Positions 1-10,531 of a DNA stretch of 64,000 nucleotides are shown here, piece by piece. A program made the position numbers and the translations under genes. Location of the stretch: assembly GCF_900451195.1 (NCBI RefSeq), contig NZ_UGHR01000001.1:3258931-3322930 (forward strand), written 5' to 3'. The stretch is from Iodobacter fluviatilis. Its GTDB lineage: Bacteria; Pseudomonadota; Gammaproteobacteria; Burkholderiales; Chitinibacteraceae. The notes below the pieces were generated by a model that saw only the letters and a program-made list of their open reading frames with translations, was not told the DNA's origin and ran no database searches. Position 1 is the stretch's first letter; each line of letters begins with the position of its first letter.

Positions 1-391
1 TAGCCACAATTTTTCCCTGCATATCCGCCGCAACCATCAAGTCATAAAAACCATAGGCACGGACATAGGCATCCGCAGCCTGTGCCGTCATTGCTGCGGA
101 GCCACGCACATTGGGATTCAATGCAATCATTTGCACATCGCCATAGCGTTCAAACAAATTACGATCGATTTTATCGATGATGGCATCGGCTTGTGCCGCT
201 AGATAAACGCCCGTTTTTTCTCTGAGGCTTAACTCGCTCCGCTGATAGGCCAAACCACCCGTCAGCAAAAGAGGCAGCAAGCCCAACAGTAACAGCCCCC
301 ATAAAAGCTGCCTGCTCAGGCGGTGTAGTGCTGTATGCTGCCCGGTAATAACTGCTTTTGCCTTATGCCCGCTAAACCATGCCGTGCTCAT
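1..391 (-). CDS. Membrane chemoreceptor or sensor, N-terminal part (runs off the window)
   Basis: Reading the minus strand from the ATG at 391-389 gives about 130 residues with no stop before the window edge. Residues about 27-48 form a hydrophobic membrane segment (LLWGLLLLGLLPLLL) after a short cytoplasmic N-terminus. The rest looks like the start of a periplasmic Cache-type sensing domain (alternating helices with the phrase IDRNLFERYGDVQ). This layout is typical of methyl-accepting chemotaxis proteins, but a sensor kinase or diguanylate cyclase could begin the same way. A clear GGAGG ribosome site lies about seven bases upstream. The signalling domain is outside the window, so the class is inferred. 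Confidence 0.7.
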   Translation of the reverse strand, partial: MSTAWFSGHKAKAVITGQHTALHRLSRQLLWGLLLLGLLPLLLTGGLAYQRSELSLREKTGVYLAAQADAIIDKIDRNLFERYGDVQMIALNPNVRGSAAMTAQAADAYVRAYGFYDLMVAADMQGKIVA

Positions 392-557
392 TAAATACCT
401 CCGGCCCTTATTTCTTACAAAAACTTAAAATAATTACCAAAATTTATTTAATGTAGACCAGGATAATTAATACATACATCTTACCAACTCAAATAGGACG
501 CTCAGCGTATTGGCTGACGGCCTGCCTCATATTCACAGCTCACGCTACAATAACGAT

Positions 558-1265
558 ATGAACAAACCCATCCACTTACGTATCCGCCAATTTATTCTGG
601 AAGGCATACGCGAACGTCGCTTTTTGCCAGGCGCAAAAATCCCCACCGAAGCCGAGCTGGTTTTGCAATTTGGCGTATCCAGAATGACCGTCAATAAAGC
701 CGTGCGTGATTTAGCCAGCGAAGGCGTGCTGATCCGCTTTGCCGGGGACGGCACCTATGTGGCCGAACGCAAAGCCGAATCACCGCTACTGGATATCAAT
801 AATATTGCCGAAGAAATCGCCTGCCGTGGCCACCGTTACCGCGCATCGGTTGAACTGCTGCGTGCCGAACCGGCTCAGGATGAAATCGCACTCTGGCTGG
901 GCCTCGTGACTGGCGAAACGCTGTTTCACTCGCTGATTGTGCATTTTGAAAACGATAAAGCGATCCAGATTGAAGATCGCTACGTCAACCCCGCCTTTGC
1001 ACCCGATTATCTGCAACAAGATTTCAGCATTGAGACGCCAAACGCTTACTTAATGAAAAGCTGCCCGCTCACCGATATCGAGCACACGGTAGAAGCCATC
1101 CTCCCCAATGCCAGCGAGCAAGCTTTACTCAATATCACCGCCACCGAACCCTGCCTGCGCGTGCTGCGCCGCACATGGTCGCATAAGCATTTAGTCAGCT
1201 TCAGCAGGCTGTTACATCCCGGCAGCAGCTACAAACTGCGCTCGCAAACCAGGGTGAAGAAGTAA
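558..1265 (+). CDS. hutC: GntR-family histidine-utilisation repressor HutC
   Basis: This is a 235-aa GntR/HutC-type repressor. The N-terminal winged helix-turn-helix (about residues 5-70) contains IPTEAELVLQFGVSRMTVNKA, and the C-terminal UTRA ligand domain follows (about 90-230, with IEDRYVNPAFAPDY). HutC normally represses hut genes and is released by urocanate. It lies upstream of hutIGUH with only one gene between them, which supports the assignment. The ATG at 558 aligns with the start of the DNA-binding domain. An in-frame TTG at 510 would add 16 residues, and neither start has a strong ribosome site. The candidate operator before hutI (3565-3574) is its likely target. Confidence 0.88.
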   Translation: MNKPIHLRIRQFILEGIRERRFLPGAKIPTEAELVLQFGVSRMTVNKAVRDLASEGVLIRFAGDGTYVAERKAESPLLDINNIAEEIACRGHRYRASVELLRAEPAQDEIALWLGLVTGETLFHSLIVHFENDKAIQIEDRYVNPAFAPDYLQQDFSIETPNAYLMKSCPLTDIEHTVEAILPNASEQALLNITATEPCLRVLRRTWSHKHLVSFSRLLHPGSSYKLRSQTRVKK

Positions 1266-1544
1266 GCACGTCTCAGAAAACTCAAGCCACTCAGCCACCC
1301 TGATCCCAAAGCGCAATAAAGCCATGTCATTGTTGAACTAAGGTAAAGAAATGTTGCTTTCCGCAGGCAGAGCCTGCCTTGGTCACGACGCCCTCTTTTA
1401 GCTGAAAAACATCCCAAGCAAGCTCTGAAGACAACGCCCATCCTATGTTCACAAGGATTCTCGTTCAAAACCTGTCCCATAGATATTGGTGAACCAAACG
1501 AACAGAGACCAGAGCATGGCTGAAAACCAAGCTGGGGAGGCCTT

Positions 1545-3354
1545 ATGAAACAAAAACGAATCTGCACAGTTGTTTTATTGTGTAAAGCGCTGCTCTTTGC
1601 CCCGCTTGGCGTAGAGGCTGGCGAGCTTGTTTTTGGAAATATGCCTTCAGGGCTGGGCGAAGGAATTAAAGTTGATTCAGGTGATGTTCAAATCGAATTG
1701 AAAGGTGCTTTAGGCATCAGCACCATCATCAGGGCAGAAAGCCCTGACTCCTTCTTTACCAGTGGCAAGGGCATGTCCACTCACAATGATGGAGATCTGA
1801 ACTACGAACAAGGCGATGTGGTATCTCAAGCACTGGACGCCTATCTGCAAGCTAATCTGTCGGCTGGCAACTATGGGCTGCGACTCAGTGGCAAAGCATG
1901 GTATGACCCAAGCCTATTGAATAATTCGGTTCCGCATGGGCATGTCAGCAATGATTATTCTGCCGGCCCATTAAATGATTCGGGCTTTGCCCCGCTCAGC
2001 CAGTTTAGCGGTGTTCAGCTGCACGATGCATATCGTGTACGGCCACTTTACTGTCTTTCAAAAAGCGCTCGAGCTTCGGGCCGGGCAGCAAGTGATTCCC
2101 TGGCGCACCCCCACGACTATCCTAGGCGGCATCCAGCAAGTTAACGCACTGGATTTTGCAAGTCTTCGCCGGGGCAACCCGCTGCCAGAAACCCTGAGCA
2201 TCCCCGTTCCCGCACTCTATGCCAAGCTCAAAATGAATGAGCAGCTGTCTCTTGATGCCTACTACCAGCTTGATTTTCTACCTAATGCTTACCCCGGCTG
2301 CGGCACCTTTTACTCAAGCAACGATTATGCACAGACTGGCTGCAATAAATTAACCTTAAACGGAGCCATGCTCAGCGTCTTAAACAACAAGCCCATCTCC
2401 ACCAACGACCAGCAATCCAGCACCAACGCTCTGGATTATATTGCCCGAACAGCCGATCTCATTCCGGACGAAGAACAATTTGGCTTCAGCTTTAATTACA
2501 AAATAACGGAGATGTCATCACTAGGCGTTTTTTACGCCCAATACACAAGCCGTAATGCCGTGGTTCAGGCAGAACGCAATGGCCCGGGGGTATTTCTGCC
2601 AAGCAAGGCAGAGCCCTCAAGTATCGCGGGGCAATACAGACTGGCCTACCCTGCCCACCGTCATTTATTTGGGCTCAACCTGAGCCAGAGACTAGATGGC
2701 GGCGCAGGCCTTTACCTAGAGTACAGCTATCGCCCCAATCAGCCTTTACCATGGAATGGCGCAGATTTTCTGAATGGTATATTGCTTGGTATTGGCCCAC
2801 TGAAACAACTCTCTGACACAGCCACAGGCTATATTGCACAGGGCTATGATGATTTTCAGATAAGCCAATGGATATTAGGTGCAAAATCCCCTTTACCTGC
2901 TGCTTGGGGAGCAAATGCAACGCTTGCTGGCGAAATAGGCATCCGGCATGTCCATAGCCTGCCTGATCCTTACGAGAAACGCTATGGCCGCGGTGGCTTT
3001 GGAATGGCGCCCAGCTCAGCCTTTCCTGCCTGCACAGGCCCGCAAGCCGCATGCGCCGTAGATGGTTTTGTCTCCGCCACGGCTTGGGGCTGGCGGCTAA
3101 AATACGAAAATGACGTTCTGTCGCAATCCGGCAACTGGGTATTGCGGCCTTCACTATCCTTTGCTTACGATGCAAAAGGCTACTCTGAAGACGGCCAGTT
3201 TTCAGAAGGCCGCTACCTGTCTGTAGCAGGCATCAGCGCCATTTTTCAAAAAAACCATAGGCTGGATTTCCGATACATCAAAACAGGTGGCGGCCTGTAT
3301 AACCTGCAAAAAGACCGCAGCAGCTTTATGCTCAGTGCACGCACCACTTTTTAA
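1545..3354 (+). pseudogene. DUF1302-type outer-membrane protein, split by a one-base frameshift
   Basis: Two overlapping reading frames together make one DUF1302-like protein of about 600 aa. The first (from the ATG at 1545, good GGAGG site) carries a signal peptide and the N-terminal barrel part, and runs to ...LHDAY. The second frame continues with VYGHFTVFQKALELRAGQQVIPW and ends in ARTTF, an outer-membrane C-terminal phenylalanine signature. Dropping one base near 2034 (TATCGTGTAC read as TATGTGTAC) restores a continuous protein, so either a single-base insertion or a sequencing error is present. DUF1302 proteins are of uncertain function and usually sit beside DUF1329 partners, not seen here. 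Its place between hutC and hutI suggests, without proof, a link to histidine or urocanate use. Confidence 0.75.
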
Positions 3355-3564
3355 TCAAATGACAATCATCTGCACGGCTTATCTGCCTGCTCGTCAGGCC
3401 AATAAGCTTTTAAATCCCGACCCCGTTCTTGCGAACAATGCAGATCCGGCACTTACCCATATCAGATTTGTCTATACAAAAACACCCCGCCACCCCCCAT
3501 TCCAGCAACAAATCAATCCTTATCAGACCTTTCCCTGCTTGACATCAACAGCAAAATGCGTAAA

Positions 3565-3574
3565 TGTATATACA
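3565..3574. promoter_or_regulatory. Candidate HutC operator before hutI
   Basis: TGTATATACA is a perfect palindrome lying about 20 bp upstream of the hutI start. It fits the TGTA-N2-TACA pattern reported for HutC sites in pseudomonads. Its place at the head of hutIGUH fits repression by the HutC encoded at 558-1265. Binding has not been shown in this organism. Confidence 0.6.
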
Positions 3575-3593
3575 ATTACACAGCCAGCTGCCG

Positions 3594-4817
3594 ATGATGA
3601 CCCACACTACAGAATCGCTTTGGATTAACGCCCGCCTTGCTACCCTGTCCCCAGAGCACAACGCCGCTTATGGAGCGCTGCATGGCCATGCTCTATGGAT
3701 TAAGGGTGAAGAAATCCATGCAATTCTGCCGCAGGAGCAAGCTCTTACCGAGTTTGCCGGCAGAGGTGAGGTCATTGATGTGGCGGGCGCTTGGATTACC
3801 CCTGGGCTGATTGATTGCCACACCCATCTGGTATACGGCGGCAACCGCGCTGCGGAATGGGAAAAACGCCTGACCGGCGTGCCCTACCAACAAATTGCAG
3901 CAGAAGGCGGCGGCATTGTGTCCACCGTCAACGCCACGAGGGATTTATCGCAGGCAGATTTAAGCGCAGCCAGCCTGCCACGACTACAAGCCTTAATGGA
4001 TGAAGGCGTGACCACGCTAGAGATCAAATCCGGCTACGGCCTGCGCCTCTATGATGAATTAAAACAACTGCGCGTAGCCCGCCAGTTTGCTGACAACTAT
4101 CCAGTAGAAATCGCCACCACTTTACTTGCTGCCCACGCACTGCCGCCAGAATTTGCAGGCCGCAGCGATGAATATATTGATGAAGTGATTCACCGCATTC
4201 TGCCCGCTGCCACCAGCGAAGATTTGGCCGAAGCGGTGGATGTATTCTGTGAGGGTGTCGGCTTTAGCCCGGCGCAAACCCGCCGCGTATTTGAGGCCGC
4301 AAAAAAACACGGCCTAAAAGTAAAAGGCCATGTAGAGCAATTATCCAATCTGCACGGTGCGGCACTGGTGGCCGAGTTTGATGGCCTATCCGCCGACCAT
4401 ATCGAACACCTCGACGAGGCAGGCATTGCTGCGATGCAAACTGCGGGCACGGTGGCGGTACTGCTGCCTGGCGCGTTTTACTTTTTACGCGAAACCCAAA
4501 AGCCCCCCGTAGCAGCACTACGGGCTGCAGGCGTGCCGATGGCGGTATCAACCGACCTAAATCCCGGCACCAGCCCCTTTGCCTCTATCCGCCTAGCGAT
4601 GAACCAAGCCTGTGTGCTGTTTGCCCTCACCCCGGAAGAAGCCCTTACCGGCACTACCCGTCATGCCGCAGCAGCACTGGGGCGCGCCGCCAGCCACGGC
4701 CAGCTGGCGGCGGGTTTTGTAGCCGACTTTCTAGTCTGGAATATCGAGCATCCGGCCGAAATTATTTACAGCTTGGGCACGCCTCTGCTCAAACAGCGGG
4801 TGTTTAGGGGCCGTTAA
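3594..4817 (+). CDS. hutI: Imidazolonepropionase HutI
   Basis: HutI hydrolyses imidazolone-5-propionate to N-formimidoyl-L-glutamate, the third step of histidine breakdown. The protein is about 407 aa, as usual for the family, and belongs to the amidohydrolase superfamily. The metal-binding motif [13 protein letters not shown] is near residue 75, and later conserved stretches include [19 protein letters not shown] and [10 protein letters not shown]. The start at ATGATG (3594/3597) fits the family. A further upstream ATG at 3564 would overlap the operator and is less likely. It is the first gene of hutIGUH; hutG follows after 53 bp. Confidence 0.95.
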   Translation: MMTHTTESLWINARLATLSPEHNAAYGALHGHALWIKGEEIHAILPQEQALTEFAGRGEVIDVAGAWITPGLIDCHTHLVYGGNRAAEWEKRLTGVPYQQIAAEGGGIVSTVNATRDLSQADLSAASLPRLQALMDEGVTTLEIKSGYGLRLYDELKQLRVARQFADNYPVEIATTLLAAHALPPEFAGRSDEYIDEVIHRILPAATSEDLAEAVDVFCEGVGFSPAQTRRVFEAAKKHGLKVKGHVEQLSNLHGAALVAEFDGLSADHIEHLDEAGIAAMQTAGTVAVLLPGAFYFLRETQKPPVAALRAAGVPMAVSTDLNPGTSPFASIRLAMNQACVLFALTPEEALTGTTRHAAAALGRAASHGQLAAGFVADFLVWNIEHPAEIIYSLGTPLLKQRVFRGR

Positions 4818-4870
4818 GCCACAGCCGATTTTTTTACCGCATTTTCTAAAAGTTTAAACAGGATAAAACC

Positions 4871-5839
4871 ATGACCGTTTGGACTGGCCGTATTGATGCT
4901 GCAGAAGGCGATGCAGCACGGCGCTGGCATCAAGTAGTGCAGCCCTTAGCCGCAAATCAGCCTGCAGGCATTGCCCTGCTTGGCTTTGCCTGTGATGAAG
5001 GCGTGCGCCGCAATCAGGGCCGGGTGGGTGCGGTGGCGGGGCCAGTGGCTTTGCGCAAGGCGCTGGCGAATCTGGCTTATCACCCTACGCTGCCGCTTTA
5101 CGACGCAGGGGACGTGGCTTGTGAGGATGGTGATTTAAACGCCGCCCACCAGCGCCTTGCCGCTGCGGTGAGCCAAAATATTCAGGCCGGGCACTTATCA
5201 CTCGTGCTCGGTGGCGGGCATGAAACGGCTTACGGGCACTGGCTGGGCATTGCCGACGCACACCCTAAGCAGCGCATCGGCATTGTTAATTTCGACGCGC
5301 ACTTTGATTTACGCGAGGCAGCGGAAGCCACATCCGGCACGCCCTTTGCCCAGATCGCCGCAGCTTGCGCCAAGCACGGCCAAGATTTTCATTACCTCTG
5401 TATGGGCGTGGCAGAAACCGCCAATACCCAAGCGCTATTTGCCACCGCAGAGCGGCTCAAAGCTGCTTGGCGGCTCGACACCGAAATGACATCGTGGCAA
5501 CTAACTGAAACAACCGCGCAGCTGCAAGCCTTTATCGATCAGGTGGATGTGGTTTATCTGACGATTGATCTGGATGTACTGCCCGCAGCCCAAATGCCCG
5601 CCGTATCTGCCCCAGCTGGTTTTGGCGTGGAAATCAGCGTGATCGAGCACCTGAGCCGCCTCATCGCCGCCAGCGGCAAACTGGCTGCAGCCGACTTAGT
5701 AGAATTCAACCCTCAGTTTGATACCGACAGCCACGGTGCCAAAGCCGCAGCCAGACTGGCATGGGCGATTACCAGAAGCTTTAAACCTTTGTTTGCAACA
5801 AGCACCACACCTTCATTTCCGGAGCCCAACCATGACTGA
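4871..5839 (+). CDS. hutG: Formimidoylglutamase HutG (arginase family)
   Basis: The 322-aa protein is an ureohydrolase that cleaves N-formimidoyl-L-glutamate to glutamate and formamide, the last step of this hut route. Arginase-family manganese-binding motifs are visible: [10 protein letters not shown] near residue 115, NFDAHFDLR near 143 and TIDLDVLP near 233. AGGA sits eight bases before the ATG. The end overlaps the hutU start by 8 bp, indicating translational coupling. Because this enzyme is present, the organism probably uses the four-step pathway rather than the HutF deiminase branch. Confidence 0.95.
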   Translation: MTVWTGRIDAAEGDAARRWHQVVQPLAANQPAGIALLGFACDEGVRRNQGRVGAVAGPVALRKALANLAYHPTLPLYDAGDVACEDGDLNAAHQRLAAAVSQNIQAGHLSLVLGGGHETAYGHWLGIADAHPKQRIGIVNFDAHFDLREAAEATSGTPFAQIAAACAKHGQDFHYLCMGVAETANTQALFATAERLKAAWRLDTEMTSWQLTETTAQLQAFIDQVDVVYLTIDLDVLPAAQMPAVSAPAGFGVEISVIEHLSRLIAASGKLAAADLVEFNPQFDTDSHGAKAAARLAWAITRSFKPLFATSTTPSFPEPNHD

Positions 5840-7502
5840 CCCACGCCATGATCCTTCCCGTGTTATTCGTGCCCCACGCGGTAGCGAATTGACTTGTAAA
5901 AGCTGGCTGAGCGAAGCCGCTTTTCGCATGATTCAAAATAATCTTGACGCCGAAGTGGCCGAGTATCCGCAGTCCTTAGTGGTGTACGGCGGTATTGGCC
6001 GTGCGGCGCGCAACTGGGAATGCTACGACAAGATTCTGGAAGTGCTCACTCGCTTGGAAGACGATCAAACGCTGCTGATTCAATCTGGCAAACCGGTTGG
6101 TGTATTTCCATCGCACCCTGATGCACCGCGCGTACTGCTGGCCAACTCCAATCTGGTGCCTCACTGGGCCAATTGGGAGCACTTTAATGAGCTAGATAAA
6201 AAAGGCCTGATGATGTACGGCCAGATGACTGCAGGCAGCTGGATTTACATCGGCAGCCAGGGCATTGTGCAAGGTACGTACGAAACATTTGTAGCGATGG
6301 CCAAGCAGCATTTTGGCGGCGTAGCGCAGGGGCGTTGGGTGTTGACTGGCGGCTTGGGTGGCATGGGTGGCGCGCAACCTCTGGCCGCCACCATGGCTGG
6401 GTTTTCAATGATTGCGGTGGAGTGCGATGAAACCCGTATCGATTTCCGCCTTAAAACCCGCTATGTAGACCGCAAAGCCACCACTTTGGATGAAGCGCTG
6501 TCTATCGTGGCTGATGCAAAAGAGACCGGTAAGCCGGTATCTGTTGGCCTATTAGGCAATGCAGCCGATGTCTTTGCAGAGCTGGTTGCGCGTGGCATTA
6601 CCCCAGATTGCGTCACCGACCAAACCTCGGCGCACGACCCAGTACACGGCTACTTGCCCCAGGGTTGGGATATTGCCAAATGGCGCGAGGCGCAAAAAAC
6701 CGACCCTGCTGGCGTCACCAAGGCCGCCAAACAATCCATGGCCAAGCAAGTACAAGCCATGCTGGATTTACAAGCGCGTGGCGCGGCCACCGTGGACTAC
6801 GGCAATAACATCCGCCAAATGGCGCTGGAAGAAGGCGTAACAAATGCATTCGACTTCCCCGGCTTTGTACCAGCCTATGTGCGCCCATTGTTTTGCGAAG
6901 GCATCGGCCCTTTCCGCTGGGTAGCGCTGTCGGGCGACCCGGAAGACATCTACAAAACCGACGCCAAGGTTAAAGAGCTGATCCCAGACAACCCACACTT
7001 ACACAACTGGCTAGATATGGCGCGTGAACGTATCGCCTTCCAAGGCTTGCCAGCGCGTATTTGCTGGGTAGGCCTGAAAGATCGCGCCCGCCTTGCGCTG
7101 GCATTTAATGAAATGGTTAAAAATGGCGAACTAAAAGCCCCGATCGTGATTGGCCGCGACCATCTGGATTCTGGCTCAGTGGCGTCCCCAAATCGTGAAA
7201 CCGAAGCCATGCTGGACGGCTCGGATGCGGTATCGGATTGGCCACTCTTGAACGCGCTGCTCAATACGGCTGGCGGCGCAACTTGGGTGTCGCTCCACCA
7301 CGGCGGCGGCGTAGGCATGGGTTTTTCTCAGCATTCAGGCGTGGTGATTGTGGCTGACGGCAGCGATGCCGCCGCCAAACGCTTAGGCCGAGTATTGTGG
7401 AACGACCCAGGCACTGGCGTCATGCGCCACGCTGATGCAGGCTACGATATCGCCAAAAACTGCGCTAAAGAACAGGGTTTAGATTTGCCAATGCTGAAGT
7501 AA
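5832..7502 (+). CDS. hutU: Urocanate hydratase HutU
   Basis: HutU converts urocanate to imidazolone-5-propionate, using tightly bound NAD+. The ATG at 5832 gives 556 aa, the standard family length, beginning [16 protein letters not shown]; a longer reading from 5718 would intrude into hutG. Conserved stretches include [38 protein letters not shown] and [13 protein letters not shown]. It is coupled to hutG by an 8-bp overlap. A 136-bp spacer with a large inverted repeat separates it from hutH. Confidence 0.97.
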   Translation: MTDPRHDPSRVIRAPRGSELTCKSWLSEAAFRMIQNNLDAEVAEYPQSLVVYGGIGRAARNWECYDKILEVLTRLEDDQTLLIQSGKPVGVFPSHPDAPRVLLANSNLVPHWANWEHFNELDKKGLMMYGQMTAGSWIYIGSQGIVQGTYETFVAMAKQHFGGVAQGRWVLTGGLGGMGGAQPLAATMAGFSMIAVECDETRIDFRLKTRYVDRKATTLDEALSIVADAKETGKPVSVGLLGNAADVFAELVARGITPDCVTDQTSAHDPVHGYLPQGWDIAKWREAQKTDPAGVTKAAKQSMAKQVQAMLDLQARGAATVDYGNNIRQMALEEGVTNAFDFPGFVPAYVRPLFCEGIGPFRWVALSGDPEDIYKTDAKVKELIPDNPHLHNWLDMARERIAFQGLPARICWVGLKDRARLALAFNEMVKNGELKAPIVIGRDHLDSGSVASPNRETEAMLDGSDAVSDWPLLNALLNTAGGATWVSLHHGGGVGMGFSQHSGVVIVADGSDAAAKRLGRVLWNDPGTGVMRHADAGYDIAKNCAKEQGLDLPMLK

Positions 7503-7533
7503 ATCGCCAAGCCAAATCTCAAAGCACAGTTCC

Positions 7534-7618
7534 TAGGATGGGTGGAGCCGGTGCTTTTACGGCGATACCCATCGCAAGCCTATTGATGGGTATCGCAAAA
7601 AAAACTCCACCCATCCTA
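7534..7618. repeat. Nested inverted repeat between hutU and hutH (REP/BIME-like)
   Basis: An outer 14-bp perfect inverted repeat (TAGGATGGGTGGAG at 7534-7547, its complement at 7605-7618) encloses an inner 12-bp perfect inverted repeat (GCGATACCCATC at 7562-7573, complement at 7585-7596). The outer arms begin with GTAGG- or TAGG-like sequence, as REP elements often do. The transcript would fold into a long cruciform or stem between two hut genes and could affect hutH expression or mRNA stability. This is inferred from the sequence symmetry only. Confidence 0.75.
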
Positions 7619-7638
7619 CAAACACACTGGATCACACA

Positions 7639-9174
7639 ATGAGCACATTCAATATCAAGCCCGGCCAATTAACGCTTGCAGACTTACGCAAGATTGCACG
7701 CGATGAAAGCATCACCCTTAGCCTAGATGCGTCTTCCCATGCAGGCATTGATGCCGCTGCCGCCACCGTGGCGCGTGTTCTGACTGAAGGCCGCACGGTT
7801 TACGGCATTAACACCGGCTTTGGCCTATTGGCCAGCACCAAGATTGCGACGGAAGAGCTGGAACTGCTGCAACGCTCCATCGTACTTTCGCACGCGGCAG
7901 GCATTGGCAAGCCGATGGAAAACGGCACGGTGCGTTTGCTGATGGCGCTTAAAATCAACTCGCTGGCGCGTGGTTTTTCCGGCATCCGCCGCTCGGTGAT
8001 TGAAGCGCTGATTACCCTGTTTAATCACCAGATTTATCCGGTGATTCCGCAAAAAGGCTCGGTGGGCGCTTCGGGTGATTTGGCCCCGCTTTCTCACATG
8101 AGCGCCGTTTTAATCGGCGAAGGCGAAGCCTTTGTCGATGGTAAACGCGTCACTGGCGCAGCAGCGATGCAAGCGGCCGGTTTAGAGCCAATCGTGCTCG
8201 CCCCAAAAGAAGGCCTAGCGCTATTAAATGGCACACAGGCCTCCACCGCCTTTGCACTGGAAGGCTTATTTGCCGCTGAAGATTTATTCATCGCCGCATC
8301 CGTAGCAGGCAGCTTATCGGTTGAAGCCGCCATGGGCAGCCGCACGCCATTTGATGCCCGTATTCATGCGGTGCGCGGCCATGCAGGGCAAATGGATTCG
8401 GCGGCGTTTTACCGTGACTTGCTTGGGGAAACAAGTGAAATCGCCCAGGCTCACGCCAACTGCGGCAAGGTACAAGACCCATATTCATTACGCTGCCAGC
8501 CACAGGTCATGGGCGCATGCCTAACGCAAATCCGCAATTCGGCCGAGATTTTGCTGGTAGAAGCCAATGCCGTATCGGATAACCCGCTGGTGTTCTCTGA
8601 CGACAATGTGATTTTATCTGGCGGTAATTTCCACGCCGAGCCAGTGGCCTTTGCCGCAGATAATCTGGCACTGGCGATTGCCGAAATCGGCTCGCTGTCT
8701 GAGCGCCGCATGGCGCTGTTGATCGACAACAATCTGTCTAAATTGCCCGCTTTCCTTGTGAATAATGGCGGCGTTAACTCCGGCTTTATGATCGCCCAAG
8801 TCACTGGCGCTGCGCTGGCTTCAGAAAACAAATCACTGGCTCACCCCGCGTCCGTTGACAGCCTGCCAACATCCGCCAATCAGGAAGACCACGTTTCTAT
8901 GGCCACCTTCGCTGCGCGCCGCCTGAAAGACATGAGCGAAAACACCGCAGGCATTCTGGCGGTGGAATTACTCGCAGCTTGCCAAGGGATTGATTTCAGA
9001 GCACCCAACAAGGCATCCGATAAGCTGGAAGCCGCCAAAGCCCTGCTGCGTGCCGAGGTGACTTTCTACGATAAAGACCGCTACTTTGCACCCGATATCG
9101 AAAAAGCAGCGGCCCTGATCAGCCGTGCAGCTTACAACTCATTCAGCCTGCCAGGCCTGTTGCCTTCGGTGTAA
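7639..9174 (+). CDS. hutH: Histidine ammonia-lyase HutH
   Basis: The 511-aa enzyme deaminates L-histidine to urocanate, the first step of the pathway. The MIO cofactor motif is [14 protein letters not shown], with the cyclising Ala144-Ser145-Gly146. Other family signatures are YGINTGFG near residue 55 and [14 protein letters not shown] near 278. The length is normal. It is the last gene of the hut cluster and is followed by a strong hairpin terminator at 9197. Confidence 0.97.
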   Translation: MSTFNIKPGQLTLADLRKIARDESITLSLDASSHAGIDAAAATVARVLTEGRTVYGINTGFGLLASTKIATEELELLQRSIVLSHAAGIGKPMENGTVRLLMALKINSLARGFSGIRRSVIEALITLFNHQIYPVIPQKGSVGASGDLAPLSHMSAVLIGEGEAFVDGKRVTGAAAMQAAGLEPIVLAPKEGLALLNGTQASTAFALEGLFAAEDLFIAASVAGSLSVEAAMGSRTPFDARIHAVRGHAGQMDSAAFYRDLLGETSEIAQAHANCGKVQDPYSLRCQPQVMGACLTQIRNSAEILLVEANAVSDNPLVFSDDNVILSGGNFHAEPVAFAADNLALAIAEIGSLSERRMALLIDNNLSKLPAFLVNNGGVNSGFMIAQVTGAALASENKSLAHPASVDSLPTSANQEDHVSMATFAARRLKDMSENTAGILAVELLAACQGIDFRAPNKASDKLEAAKALLRAEVTFYDKDRYFAPDIEKAAALISRAAYNSFSLPGLLPSV

Positions 9175-9196
9175 TTGCATCTTAAGCCGCCACAAA

Positions 9197-9225
9197 AAAA
9201 GCCCGCTTTACATCAGCGGGCTTTT
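9197..9225. terminator. Bidirectional terminator after hutH
   Basis: An 11-bp stem (AAAAGCCCGCT / AGCGGGCTTTT) with a 7-base loop, flanked by A and T runs, lies between the convergent hutH and OmpA-like genes. It can serve both strands. Confidence 0.85.
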
Positions 9226-9252
9226 CTTATTCGGCAGAAAAAAATTAAACCA

Positions 9253-9852
9253 TCAGCGAATTGAAATCTCAACCCGCCTGTTTCTTGGCTCCAGTGTTTC
9301 ATCTGGCGTCATCACCAGCAAATTGCGCTCGCCATGCGATTCCACCGTCAGGGCATGATATTCAAGCCCTTTTTGCTTTAACCACTCAGCCACTAAATTC
9401 GCCCTGACCAGAGCCAGCTCTTCATTAATGGCCGCACTTCCTAAGGTATCGGTATGCCCCACCACAGAGATATCTACCGCTGGCCATTTTTTTGCCTCGG
9501 CGATAATTTCTGGCAACAGCATTTCAGATGCTTCTGTCAGCATGGTATCTACTTGAAAGTACAAGAGGTAATGCTTAGGAATTTTAGGCCGTGCCGCCAT
9601 GGCTTCGCCAAAGTCTTCCTGAATCTGATCTGCATCCACAGGGGCAGGCACTTCTGATCCATCCAGCGCGGCACCATATCCAGCAATATTAATCAGTTGC
9701 TCTCCCTGTTCACCCTTTACCTGCACCGCACCGGTGTGACCATTAGGGTTTTCAAGCAGCACAACATAAGAGTTTGAAGCACAGCCCTGTAGCAATACCG
9801 CTACAAACAATAAAAATGAGCCTGTAAATCCCTTAAGCTGATTCAAGCGCAT
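9253..9852 (-). CDS. OmpA-family lipoprotein
   Basis: The 199-aa protein has a lipoprotein signal (hydrophobic stretch ending LLQGC, Cys about 24). Its C-terminal OmpA-like peptidoglycan-binding domain (about residues 95-199) contains VVGHTDTLGSAAINEELALVRA and NRRVEISIR. It should be outer-membrane anchored and bind peptidoglycan non-covalently. It is encoded 3 bp after a FecR-domain protein on the same strand, and the pair is divergent from a CHASE2 cyclase. This neighbourhood suggests an envelope-sensing module, but its function is unknown. Confidence 0.85.
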   Translation of the reverse strand: MRLNQLKGFTGSFLLFVAVLLQGCASNSYVVLLENPNGHTGAVQVKGEQGEQLINIAGYGAALDGSEVPAPVDADQIQEDFGEAMAARPKIPKHYLLYFQVDTMLTEASEMLLPEIIAEAKKWPAVDISVVGHTDTLGSAAINEELALVRANLVAEWLKQKGLEYHALTVESHGERNLLVMTPDETLEPRNRRVEISIR

Positions 9853-9855
9853 GCC

Positions 9856-10290
9856 TTATTCCTCGACTTTGACTACAAATTGTGTGCCCCGCACACCAAT
9901 AATACCGGCGGGTGTTTTAATCGCAACCGCATCTGGCTGCAATTTTGCAATCACACCAGATACGTAATTCATGGTGCCCTTTGCCATCATACTGACGAGG
10001 CTAAGCTTGCCCTGAGCAGGTGAATACAGGTATTCATCCACGGTTAGCTGGGTATCCGGACCAAAAGACATAATGGTTTCGTCTTTAAATGTAAGCCCCA
10101 TACTGCTTTTAGCACCGGTTTTTAATACACTGCCTTGCATAACAGCCGTGCCAACCTCTGCTTTGACCACCTTCCCCCCCGTTGTGACCGAGGCCTCACC
10201 ATTCACATTTTTCACATAGGCAATCGGTGTTTCAGCCGCCCATAGGGCAGAGGATAATAACAACCCGCAAATAAAAGTGAATTTAAACAT
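9856..10290 (-). CDS. FecR-domain periplasmic protein
   Basis: This 144-aa secreted protein has a signal peptide (LLLSSALWAAE) followed by a FecR domain: VNGEASVTTGGK, GSVLKTGAKSSMGLTFKDETIMSFGPDTQL and the terminal PAGIIGVRGTQFVV. FecR-type domains of this stand-alone kind are not necessarily sigma regulators. They often occur beside CHASE2 cyclases and OmpA lipoproteins, as here. It is the first gene of the two-gene minus-strand unit, with the promoter in the 240-bp divergent region. Confidence 0.85.
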   Translation of the reverse strand: MFKFTFICGLLLSSALWAAETPIAYVKNVNGEASVTTGGKVVKAEVGTAVMQGSVLKTGAKSSMGLTFKDETIMSFGPDTQLTVDEYLYSPAQGKLSLVSMMAKGTMNYVSGVIAKLQPDAVAIKTPAGIIGVRGTQFVVKVEE

Positions 10291-10531
10291 GACTTTTTCT
10301 CCTTCACCGATGGAAAAGCTTTAAATACCATAAGCTTAACATGCATTTGTAAGCATTAATTGTCCATATTCCCCCAGCACTGACAGCCGTACGCCATCAG
10401 TTCTGTATATCATTAGCTCGTGTTTTCAGTATTCATTTTCTACAAATAGAATTCAGAATAATGAAAGGCAAGTGATAATCTAAATAAGCCATGCACAGGG
10501 CCTTTTATTGTGCCACGCTACTTAAAACCAA

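Noticed and set aside
1229..1567. 112-aa minus-strand reading frame before the DUF1302 gene
   Set aside because: No ribosome site, unusual composition, and it overlaps the hutC end and the DUF1302 start.
2675..3175. 166-aa minus-strand reading frame within the DUF1302 gene
   Set aside because: It is a shadow of the real coding strand, with random composition.
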